The translations under genes were made by a program, and so were the position numbers. Below the pieces are notes generated by a model. It did not search any database and had not been told where the DNA came from. It saw nothing but the letters and a program-made list of their open reading frames with translations. DNA of 9,813 nt from Allobrachymonas sp. (lineage in GTDB: Bacteria > Pseudomonadota > Gammaproteobacteria > Burkholderiales > Burkholderiaceae). The stretch is taken from contig JAUMXD010000058.1 in assembly GCA_030529305.1 (NCBI GenBank), forward strand, positions 1 through 9,813. Reading direction: 5' to 3'. Shown here piece by piece: positions 1 through 6,738 of this stretch. The first letter of the stretch is position 1, and every line of letters begins with the position of its first letter.

Positions 1-377
1 TGCAGCGCTCCATCGACTTTTACACCCGCGTCATCGGCATGCGCCTGCTGCGCACATCGGACAACCCCGAATACCAATACACCCTGGCCTTTTTGGGCTT
101 TGGCAGCAACCCCGAGCATGTCGAGCTGGAGCTGACCTACAACTACGGCGTGCACGCATACGACATGGGCACCGCCTACGGCCACCTGGCGCTGGGCGTG
201 CTCGATGCCGCTGCAGCCGTGGAACGCATCCGCGCCGCAGGTGGCACCATCACGCGCGAGGCCGGGCCGGTCAAAGGCGGCAGTACCGTCATCGCCTTTG
301 TGCAAGACCCCGACGGCTACAAAATCGAACTGATCGAAAGCGCAGACGGGCAGGGCGGCAAGGGTTTGGAGGGCTGA
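1..377 (+). CDS. gloA: Lactoylglutathione lyase (glyoxalase I), 5' end cut off by the window
   Basis: Glyoxalase I isomerises the hemithioacetal of methylglyoxal and glutathione to S-lactoylglutathione in the cytoplasm, the first step of methylglyoxal detoxification. The first complete codon is at base 3 and the reading begins [17 protein letters not shown], which matches the known E. coli GloA from about residue 14 onward. Roughly 13 residues, including the first metal-ligand histidine (His5 in E. coli), therefore lie outside the window. The other three ligand positions are visible: the Glu in [10 protein letters not shown], the His in GTAYGHLAL and the Glu in GYKIELIE. The motif REAGPVKGG is also family-typical. 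The C-terminus ends in a short Gly-rich tail, as in other GloA proteins, and the stop is TGA at 375. This is the bacterial short, Ni-type form rather than the longer Zn-type. No clear hairpin terminator follows it. The identification is secure; only the start is missing. Confidence 0.95.
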   Translation, partial: QRSIDFYTRVIGMRLLRTSDNPEYQYTLAFLGFGSNPEHVELELTYNYGVHAYDMGTAYGHLALGVLDAAAAVERIRAAGGTITREAGPVKGGSTVIAFVQDPDGYKIELIESADGQGGKGLEG

Positions 378-518
378 GGCGTCGTTTTTCATCCACCTGC
401 CTTTCGTGCGCATTTGCAGCAGCCCACGCAAACATGGCTGCCCCGGCCCAAGGGCAAGCAAAGGCCAGGCACGGCTTACACTGCCCGCTCAGCTTTTGAT
501 GATTCATTCAATCACAGC

Positions 519-524
519 AAGGAG
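519..524 (+). promoter_or_regulatory. Ribosome binding site of the lipoprotein gene
   Basis: AAGGAG lies 8 bases before the ATG at 533 and is a near-perfect Shine-Dalgarno sequence. It fixes the lipoprotein start. A TACACT at 477-482 could be the -10 box of its promoter, but no matching -35 box is visible. Confidence 0.75.
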
Positions 525-532
525 AATCGATC

Positions 533-940
533 ATGACTTTCAGCAAACTCATCGCCATTGCCGCGGCAACCGCCGCTTTGACGGCTTGTGGCAGCGCCCA
601 AAAAACACCTGATGCGGCGATGCAGAGCAAAAGCACCCCTACGCAATCGCGTGATGGCGTGCTCATCGGCCCCAAGGGCATGACGCTCTACACCTTTGCC
701 AAAGACAGCGCCAACAGCGGCACCTCGGCCTGCAACGGCCCATGCGCCGTCAACTGGCCGCCGCTGGCTGTGGCTAACAAGGCCCAGCCGCTGGGTGACT
801 ACACCATCATCACGCGTGCCGATGGCAGCAAGCAATGGGCCTACAAAGGCATGCCGCTGTACTACTTCATCAAAGACATGAAGCCCGGCGACAAACTGGG
901 CGACGGCCTCAACGGCGTCTGGCGCGCGGCCCGGCCGTAA
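533..940 (+). CDS. Small lipoprotein with COG4315 / PF03640 secreted repeat
   Basis: This is a 135-residue predicted lipoprotein of unknown biochemical role. Residues 1-18 form a signal peptide (two charged residues at most, then an Ala-rich core), ending in the lipobox LTAC with the lipidated Cys at 19. Gly at +2 predicts outer-membrane sorting. A polar linker follows to about residue 40. Two copies of the Y-x-F-x-x-D signature of the secreted-repeat family (PF03640, COG4315) are visible: Y53-F55-D58 and Y110-F112-D115. Between them lies a segment with two close cysteines, C67 and C71, in ACNGPCAVNWPPL, probably a disulfide after export. Length and architecture are typical of the family, whose members are usually annotated only as lipoprotein or hypothetical. 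The start is supported by AAGGAG 8 bases upstream. The gene stands alone with its own terminator-like hairpin. The domain family is well supported; any function would be a guess. Confidence 0.9.
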   Translation: MTFSKLIAIAAATAALTACGSAQKTPDAAMQSKSTPTQSRDGVLIGPKGMTLYTFAKDSANSGTSACNGPCAVNWPPLAVANKAQPLGDYTIITRADGSKQWAYKGMPLYYFIKDMKPGDKLGDGLNGVWRAARP

Positions 941-1014
941 CTGGTTGGCCTTATCTGCTCAGTGTTGCCCTGGTGTTTTGACGCAGCCGCAACGCTGAAT
1001 GGTGTAGCCACCAC

Positions 1015-1065
1015 AGCCCCCAGCTCGCGCCACTTCTGGGCGGGGCAGGGGGCTTTGCTTTTTGT
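1015..1065 (+). terminator. Probable intrinsic terminator after the lipoprotein gene
   Basis: AGCCCCC (1015-1021) can pair with GGGGGCT (1048-1054). The 26-base intervening segment holds a smaller inner pairing, CGCC (1028-1031) with GGCG (1039-1042). The outer stem is followed at once by a T-rich run, TTTGCTTTTTGTT. The site is 75 bases after the lipoprotein stop on the same strand. The loop is long for a classical terminator, hence moderate confidence. Confidence 0.5.
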
Positions 1066-1369
1066 TGGCTTTCCTCCTCACTCTGAACTGTCGGCAGCTT
1101 GGCAAAGGTGAAGCCGATACGACGCCAGTGCTTCAGGCACGTTCGCTGGTAGCGCCCCGTCTCGCAAAATCAGCCAGCTACACACTGCGTTTGTCACATT
1201 TCCTTCAGGCGCTTTGCCAGTGATGTGGCTTAGGCAATCCACATGGCACAAACACCCATCTCATTCGGCTTCCGCAGCCCAGCACCACCGTTCCATACAA
1301 CGCCGCAACTTCCCATTCACCGCTCCGTATCCTGCCCTGCACCCGCCAGGTAGCCAGTAAGCCAGCTCC

Positions 1370-1375
1370 TATAAT
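1370..1375 (+). promoter_or_regulatory. Candidate -10 box of the ispB promoter
   Basis: A perfect TATAAT. The bases at the expected -35 distance (around 1347-1352, CAGGTA) are a poor match to TTGACA, so the call rests on the -10 box and its position. Transcription would start near 1382, leaving a leader of about 100 bases before the TTG start at 1483. A 5-bp hairpin (CGGCT...AGCCG) would sit at the very 5' end of that mRNA. Confidence 0.45.
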
Positions 1376-1471
1376 CGGCGGCTGCCTTTAAAAGCCGACC
1401 AGCCTGACGGGTTCTGCGCTTATGGTTCCAGCGCCCGCAGCTTGGTCAATCCCCACCCTTTTCTTTGTTGC

Positions 1472-1475
1472 GAGG
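1472..1475 (+). promoter_or_regulatory. Ribosome binding site that decides the ispB start
   Basis: GAGG with 7 bases before the TTG at 1483. The other in-frame candidates are TTG at 1465 and 1468, which lie upstream of this site, and ATG at 1528, which is too far away and would cut into the conserved N-terminal helix. TTG 1483 is therefore preferred. Confidence 0.6.
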
Positions 1476-1482
1476 TCGGCTC

Positions 1483-2499
1483 TTGCACGCCCCAGCTCCC
1501 TCTGTCTTTCCGGTCATTGCGGCCGATATGCAGGCCGTTGATCGCCTGATCCACACCAGCCTGCACACCGGCGTGCCTTTGGTGGCAGAAGTGTCGCAAT
1601 ACCTGATCCAGGCAGGCGGCAAGCGCCTGCGCCCGGCCCTGCTGCTGCTGGTCGCGGGGGCCTTGGGCTACACGGGCACCGAGCACCACCGGCTCGCCGC
1701 CGTGGTCGAATTCATCCACACCGCCACGCTGTTGCACGATGATGTGGTGGACGAGTCCAATCTGCGCCGCGGCCTGCCCACGGCCAACGCACGCTTTGGC
1801 AACCCCGCCAGCGTGCTGGTGGGCGACTTTTTGTATTCGCGCGCCTTTCAGATGATGGTGCAGGTGCAAGACCTGCGCGTGATGCAAATTCTGGCCGATG
1901 CCACCAACACCATCGCCGAAGGCGAGGTGCTGCAACTCATGCACCTAGGCAACACCGCGCTGGACGAAGACGGCTACCTGCGCGTGATCCGCGCCAAAAC
2001 CGCCAAACTGTTCGAAGCCAGCGCCCGCCTGGGTGCCGTACTCAGCCGCAGCAGCCCCGAATGTGAAGAACACTGCGCCCGCTACGGGCAAGCTGTGGGC
2101 ACGGCGTTCCAGATCATCGACGATGTGCTTGATTACGACGGCCATGTCGATGCGCTGGGCAAAAACCTGGGCGATGACCTGCGCGAAGGCAAACCCACCC
2201 TGCCATTGATCCTGGCGCAACAAATGGCCGCGCCTGAGCAAGCCCAATGGCTGCGCGGCGTGATTGAGCAATTCAGCACGCCCTCTGCCGATGCAGCCGA
2301 GCAAGCGGCCACGCTAGACCCCGCCCTGCTGCAAGAAGTGCAAGCCGTGGTGCGCAACAGTGGCGCCCTGCAAGCCGCCCGCCACAAAGCCAGCGAACAG
2401 GCTGACCTGGCCCTGGCAGCCTTGGCTCATCTGCCAGACAACGCCCACACCCAAACTCTGCGCGCGCTCACACAATCGTTGCAGCACCGTGCGGCTTGA
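1483..2499 (+). CDS. ispB: Octaprenyl-type polyprenyl diphosphate synthase
   Basis: This is a trans-isoprenyl diphosphate synthase, which extends farnesyl diphosphate with isopentenyl diphosphate to make the long side chain of ubiquinone. From the TTG start it has 338 residues, usual for IspB. Visible family motifs are GGKRLRP (residues 45-51, substrate phosphate binding), the first Asp-rich motif DDVVD at 86-90 followed by the LRRG arginines, the segment KTAKLFEASARLGA, and the second Asp-rich motif DDVLD at 213-217 with downstream KNLGDDLREGKPTLPL. The two aspartate motifs bind Mg2+ and the diphosphates. The whole protein resembles Burkholderiales octaprenyl diphosphate synthases. In that order the gene often sits divergently beside rplU-rpmA; here that neighbour is absent and the gene stands alone. 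Upstream are a TATAAT and a GAGG site. No clear terminator follows. Product chain length (C40) is inferred from the family, not readable from sequence. Confidence 0.93.
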   Translation: MHAPAPSVFPVIAADMQAVDRLIHTSLHTGVPLVAEVSQYLIQAGGKRLRPALLLLVAGALGYTGTEHHRLAAVVEFIHTATLLHDDVVDESNLRRGLPTANARFGNPASVLVGDFLYSRAFQMMVQVQDLRVMQILADATNTIAEGEVLQLMHLGNTALDEDGYLRVIRAKTAKLFEASARLGAVLSRSSPECEEHCARYGQAVGTAFQIIDDVLDYDGHVDALGKNLGDDLREGKPTLPLILAQQMAAPEQAQWLRGVIEQFSTPSADAAEQAATLDPALLQEVQAVVRNSGALQAARHKASEQADLALAALAHLPDNAHTQTLRALTQSLQHRAA

Positions 2500-3039
2500 G
2501 CGCTGAAAGGCCAGGCTCCCTCCTTTTTCCGGCTGCGCAGCTAACAAGACGACTTAGATCAAGGAATTGCAGGCCAAGACGGCATGCGCTGCGGCCATCC
2601 ATCCTCAATCTGCCGCCATACTGCCCGCCAGTTGCAACTGCAAGCAGCCCCCTGCTACCACCAGGCCCATCCGCTGCAGCCTTTCATCCTGAAAAGCCCC
2701 GGCTTGCACTCAAACGATCCACAAATTGCTTCAGAGGTGTTGCTGATCTCCGTACAAAATAACTGGACATGGGACGAAACATTTCGCCAGGCAGCGCCCG
2801 CGCAGCGAGAATGCAATCCCATGACCTCTGCTCGTCAACCCAAAAAGACTTGCAAATTTGCGATGCAGCTGAGCATAAACCTCTCATCCAAGCTCCGTGA
2901 AAAGATTTTCAATCAGCTTTAAAGTCCTGCCATCTATTTGCTGTTCGGCCAACCTCCCCGCTTTGCCCCCGTTGCAACCAGTTCTTCGGCTGAACAGCCA
3001 CTTCACAGCCGCCTTTTCTACCTGTTTTGACCTGATATC
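2500..3039. other. Intergenic stretch with several small palindromes, no convincing gene
   Basis: 540 bases between ispB and the PHP gene. One open frame of 112 codons (2584-2922) exists, but its composition does not look like its neighbours and I recognise nothing in it. The second half is visibly richer in A/T than the flanking genes. Palindromic elements include CAGTTGCAACTG (2629-2640, perfect), GCAAATTTGC (2852-2861, perfect), GAAAAGATTTTC (2899-2910) and an 11-bp inverted repeat at 2940-2950 and 2988-2998. A weak promoter-like pair, TTGCAA near 2851 and CATAAA near 2875, is present. No tRNA is recognisable. Confidence 0.5.
2940..2998. repeat. 11-bp inverted repeat upstream of the PHP gene
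   Basis: GCTGTTCGGCC (2940-2950) and GGCTGAACAGC (2988-2998) are complementary over all 11 positions when one G-T wobble is allowed. They are separated by 37 bases that contain the short palindrome GTTGCAAC (2971-2978). The right arm ends 41 bases before the GTG start of the PHP gene. It could be an mRNA leader hairpin or a protein-binding site; there is no T-run after it, so it is not a standard terminator. Confidence 0.5.
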
Positions 3040-3945
3040 GTGAATCTGCCCACGCCCCAACGCCCCGATCTACACTGCCACTCCGTCGTATCCGACGGCA
3101 CTTGCACCCCCATCGAGCTGGCCGAGCGGGCGCACGCCCGCGGCGTGGACTTGTGGGCGCTGACCGATCACGACGAAGTGGGCGGCGTGGCCGAAGCCGC
3201 AGCTGCGGCCCAGCGGCTGGGCATTCCGTTTCTGTCGGGGGTGGAAGTGTCTGTCACCTGGCAGGAAAAAACCATTCACATCGTGGGCTTGGGTGTGGAC
3301 GAGAACGATGCTGCGTTCGTTGAGCATCTACGCCGCAACCGCATGGGCCGCGCCGAGCGGGCGCAGGCCATGTCGCGCAAATTGGCGGCACTAGGCATTG
3401 AAGGTGTGTGGGAAGGGGCGCTGCGCTACGTCAGCAACCCCGAACTGATTTCGCGCGCGCACCTGGCGCGTTATCTGGTGGAAAGCCGCGCCTGCCGCAG
3501 CATGGGCGAAGTGTTTCAACGCTATCTGGGCGACGGCCAGCCCGGCTTTGTGCCGCACCAATGGGCCAGCCTGGGCGATGCGCTGCAATGGATTCACGCC
3601 GCAGGCGGCCTGGCCGTGGTGGCGCACCCCGCGCGCTACGATTTTTCGCCCGTGCAAGAGCAGGCTTTTTTCGACGAATTCATCGCCCTGGGCGGGCAAG
3701 CTGTGGAGGTGGTAACCAGTGCGCACAACGCCACCGAAATCGCGCACTACGCCCGTCTGGCGCAGCAGCACGAGCTGTACGCTTCGTGCGGCAGCGACTT
3801 TCACGACCCACGCGAAAGCCGCATCGACCTGGGCGCGCTGCCGCCTTTACCCGCTGGGCTGGTGCCGGTGTGGGAGGGTTTGCAGACAGCGATTCGGTTG
3901 CCGCAGGCCGAGGCCTTGACCCCACCCGTTGCAGCGCAAACGTGA
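3040..3945 (+). CDS. rnm: PHP-domain phosphoesterase, RNase AM / YciV / TrpH family
   Basis: This 301-residue PHP-domain metal-dependent phosphoesterase is clearly homologous to E. coli YciV (RNase AM) and to the Chromobacterium nucleoside 3',5'-bisphosphate phosphatase. Known members remove the 3' phosphate from pAp-type nucleotides and trim 5' ends of RNA, including rRNA precursors, in the cytoplasm. Metal ligands are visible in order: H12 and H14 (DLHCHS), D19 (SDG), H44 (TDHD), E69 (GVEVS), H80 (IHIVGLG), H196 (AHPARY), D253 and H255 (GSDFH). The insert region between about residues 88 and 175 is also conserved (NPELISRAHLARYLVE, PGFVPHQWASL). Length is usual. The GTG at 3040 is the only start after the in-frame TGA at 3028 that keeps the HCH motif, yet no Shine-Dalgarno precedes it. 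The C-terminal Pro/Ala tail is not conserved. The enzyme class is secure; the preferred substrate is inferred. Confidence 0.92.
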   Translation: MNLPTPQRPDLHCHSVVSDGTCTPIELAERAHARGVDLWALTDHDEVGGVAEAAAAAQRLGIPFLSGVEVSVTWQEKTIHIVGLGVDENDAAFVEHLRRNRMGRAERAQAMSRKLAALGIEGVWEGALRYVSNPELISRAHLARYLVESRACRSMGEVFQRYLGDGQPGFVPHQWASLGDALQWIHAAGGLAVVAHPARYDFSPVQEQAFFDEFIALGGQAVEVVTSAHNATEIAHYARLAQQHELYASCGSDFHDPRESRIDLGALPPLPAGLVPVWEGLQTAIRLPQAEALTPPVAAQT

Positions 3946-3990
3946 TGCGCGCCCATTACACCAAGCGCTGACGAACCCCATGCTTCGCCC

Positions 3991-4314
3991 ATGATCGCCA
4001 TCCACACCACGCGCTGCTCGGCTGTTGTGGCGGCCTTCGTGCAACGCTATCCGCAAGCTGTTGCCAGGCTGGACAAGCAAATCCAAACCGCAGAGCTAAG
4101 CACCTGGTGCACCAATCGCGTTTTGCGCAGCGCCATTGACTTCACGCTGGTGCACAACAAGGTCGAACTGCTGGGTTTTCATGATGAGCCGCGCCACATG
4201 TGGGCGGCGATGGAAACGCTGGCCTTAGTTGAAGAGCTGGCCGCGCGCAAGATGTTGCGCTTTGAAGTGCCCGCGTCCAAAACTTCTTGGCTGGCGCGTT
4301 GGTTGGGCGGATGA
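3991..4314 (+). CDS. Unrecognised 107-residue protein
   Basis: I do not recognise this family. The frame has a strong C/G preference at third codon positions like the neighbouring genes, which argues that it is real. The protein looks soluble and mostly helical: no signal peptide and no hydrophobic segment long enough to cross the membrane. Notable segments are a Cys-Thr pair in TWCTNRVLRSAIDFTLVHNK (about residues 37-56), GFHDEPRHMWAAME with two histidines, and a Trp-rich C-terminus (SWLARWLGG). It starts 45 bases after the PHP gene stop and in the same frame, with no other stop between, so the two are probably cotranscribed. No ribosome binding site is visible before the ATG, and there is no alternative ATG, GTG or TTG in that frame after the PHP stop. 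The start is therefore forced if the gene is real. Confidence 0.6.
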   Translation: MIAIHTTRCSAVVAAFVQRYPQAVARLDKQIQTAELSTWCTNRVLRSAIDFTLVHNKVELLGFHDEPRHMWAAMETLALVEELAARKMLRFEVPASKTSWLARWLGG

Positions 4315-4420
4315 TGTGTATGGCTGCTGGACATGAAGAATGCCCAGCCCCTGCGCGTTGTGCTCACTTGCTGCCGCCAACCGCATCCCTCAGTCATCCC
4401 GCTTGCAGAAAGAACAGGAC

Positions 4421-4702
4421 ATGCAAATAACCGCCATTCCCCTCTGGCTGATGGCCCTGGGCCTGATCGGCATCGCGCTATCTACAGCGCATATCTGGGT
4501 GCATTTGCGCATCATGGCGCTGCGGGCCAAGGGCGTTTACCCTCAAGCGGGTCACGCTAGTGACACCGATGTGATGCGCCTGCTGCAAAACGGCCACCGC
4601 ATTTTGGCCATGCGTTGTTACCGTGAAGTGCACGGATGCAGTTTGCGCGAGGCGCAAGCCGCCGTTGCCAAATGGGCGGCAGATGCTTCTCGCTCTGAAT
4701 AA
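4421..4702 (+). CDS. Membrane-anchored protein with partial ribosomal L7/L12 C-terminal-like domain
   Basis: 93 residues from the ATG at 4421. Residues 6-27 are a hydrophobic segment (IPLWLMALGLIGIALSTAHI), one probable membrane helix, followed by basic residues (R30, R35, K37) that suggest the C-terminal part faces the cytoplasm. Residues 49-83 (DVMRLLQNGHRILAMRCYRE, then HGCSLREAQAAV) follow the pattern of the first helices of the ribosomal L7/L12 C-terminal domain: a charged I-x-A-I/M-K/R helix, a turn with Gly, then L-K/R-E-A-x-x-A-V. The second half of that fold is missing. Small proteins with this half-domain occur widely in bacteria without a known function. A frame extension to 4340 adds 27 residues with no membrane or family pattern, so the internal ATG is preferred; AGGA lies very close to it and AGAAAG a little further up. 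The similarity is by eye. Confidence 0.75.
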   Translation: MQITAIPLWLMALGLIGIALSTAHIWVHLRIMALRAKGVYPQAGHASDTDVMRLLQNGHRILAMRCYREVHGCSLREAQAAVAKWAADASRSE

Positions 4703-4735
4703 ACGCGCTGCGCCATCCATGCGGCGTTGATTCAC
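4703..4735 (-). terminator. Weak hairpin that could end hemB transcription
   Basis: On the minus strand AACGCCGC and a downstream GCG...GCGTT can form an imperfect stem around a short loop, followed by TTTATT. It lies about 80 bases past the hemB stop, between two convergent genes. The stem has a bulge and the T-run is short, so this is only a possibility. Confidence 0.3.
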
Positions 4736-4812
4736 GCGCTGTGTGCCGTCTTCTGGGCGAATTGGGCTGCTGTTGGGCACAGCGCGTCGCCCAGCAAAGC
4801 AGCCAAGCCTTA

Positions 4813-5973
<1,161 letters not shown>

Positions 5974-6735
5974 TCAAGGGCTGTGCAGCGGCGCCAAGCT
6001 CAGCAAGCGGTGCGCGGCAGCATCAACAGCCGCATCGTCCAGCGCCAGCCATTGCCCATAGCCGCAAGCGCCTTCTTGCGGCCACTGATCGGCCGTCGCA
6101 GGCAGCGCACGGCCATGTTGCAGCAACCAGTGCAGCGCGCGCATCACGCCTGCGTGCGTGACCCACACCGCCACGCCTTGCGGCTGCTGCCGCAACCACT
6201 GCGCCGTGTGTTGCGCCGCCGCCAGCACCCGTTGCAGCAATTGCGCCAGCGATTCGCCCCCCGTGGGCTGATGCTGGGCAAAGTTGCTCATCCACGCTTG
6301 CCAGGCGTGGGCGGGCAAGTCGTTCCAGGCCACGCCTTCCCACGCGCCGAAATGGATTTCGGCCAGGCCCGCATGGGTGTGCAGCGTCCAGCCGAGGGGT
6401 GTTGGAGTTGGCTCTGGTGTGGGGGCACGGGTTGACGGTTGAGGCGGTGGCGGCCCCAACTGCCGCAACACTCGCTGCGCCAATTGCTGGCAACGCTGCA
6501 GGGGCGAGGCCAGCAACTGCAGCTGTGCGCCCCCAGCTTCAACTTTGCTCGCATGCGCCGCCTGCCAATGCGCAGCAAAGGCCGCCGCAGCCTGGGCTGT
6601 GGCTGCCACATCAGCCGCCACATCCAGCTGCCCGTAGCAAACGCCCGGCGCGATCATGGGCTGGGCATGGCGCAGCAGATACCAGCGCGCCGCGCCGCAA
6701 TCGCTTGCCCAGCAGGGGCGAGTCGCTGCCGGCAT
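5974..6735 (-). CDS. cobC: Alpha-ribazole phosphatase, histidine phosphatase family
   Basis: CobC removes the 5' phosphate from alpha-ribazole phosphate (or from adenosylcobalamin phosphate) in the last part of cobalamin assembly. The 253-residue protein shows the histidine phosphatase fold signatures: R22-H23 in YLLRHAQP (phosphohistidine motif), GVCYGQLDV, R81 in ASPLQRCQ, the acid residue E126 in LAEIHFGAWEG, and H194 in VTHAGVMRAL. The RHA variant and the PGVCYG segment are typical of CobC from Burkholderiales. Residues 94-115 form an unusual Pro/Thr-rich stretch between the ASPLQRC and LAEIHFG motifs, probably a flexible surface loop. The start ATG is 3 bases after the cobS stop, so the two genes form an operon and their translation is probably coupled. 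Specific assignment as CobC rather than another histidine phosphatase rests on that neighbour and on the motif wording. Confidence 0.88.
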   Translation of the reverse strand: MPAATRPCWASDCGAARWYLLRHAQPMIAPGVCYGQLDVAADVAATAQAAAAFAAHWQAAHASKVEAGGAQLQLLASPLQRCQQLAQRVLRQLGPPPPQPSTRAPTPEPTPTPLGWTLHTHAGLAEIHFGAWEGVAWNDLPAHAWQAWMSNFAQHQPTGGESLAQLLQRVLAAAQHTAQWLRQQPQGVAVWVTHAGVMRALHWLLQHGRALPATADQWPQEGACGYGQWLALDDAAVDAAAHRLLSLAPLHSP

Positions 6736-6738
6736 GGC

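Larger units (their letters stand above)
941..1482. other. Intergenic stretch without a recognisable gene
   Basis: No convincing coding region is seen in either direction between the lipoprotein gene and ispB; the reading frames are short and broken. It holds the terminator-like hairpin near 1015-1065, an imperfect inverted repeat at 1215-1248 (TGCC, then ATGTGG, pairing with CCACAT and GGCA), a TATAAT at 1370-1375, a short hairpin just after it (CGGCT with AGCCG, about 1379-1397), and a roughly 100-base ispB leader. The part from about 1080 to 1360 reads like decayed or spacer DNA, but I could not assign an ancestor on either strand. Confidence 0.5.

Noticed and set aside
406..612. Open frame overlapping the start of the lipoprotein gene
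   Set aside because: It conflicts with the well-supported lipoprotein (signal peptide, lipobox, AAGGAG) and has no recognisable content.
941..1464. tRNA, transposase remnant or CRISPR in the gaps
   Set aside because: No T-loop-like GTTCRA with a matching acceptor stem, no regularly spaced direct repeats, and no translated fragment that I could match to a transposase on either strand.
1420..2304. Minus-strand open frames opposite ispB
   Set aside because: Shadow frames of a confidently identified gene, rich in His and Gln, with no motif or ribosome binding site.
2584..2922. Open frame of 112 codons between ispB and the PHP gene
   Set aside because: Codon use differs from neighbours, there is no Shine-Dalgarno, no family pattern, and the region is full of palindromes that suggest non-coding DNA.
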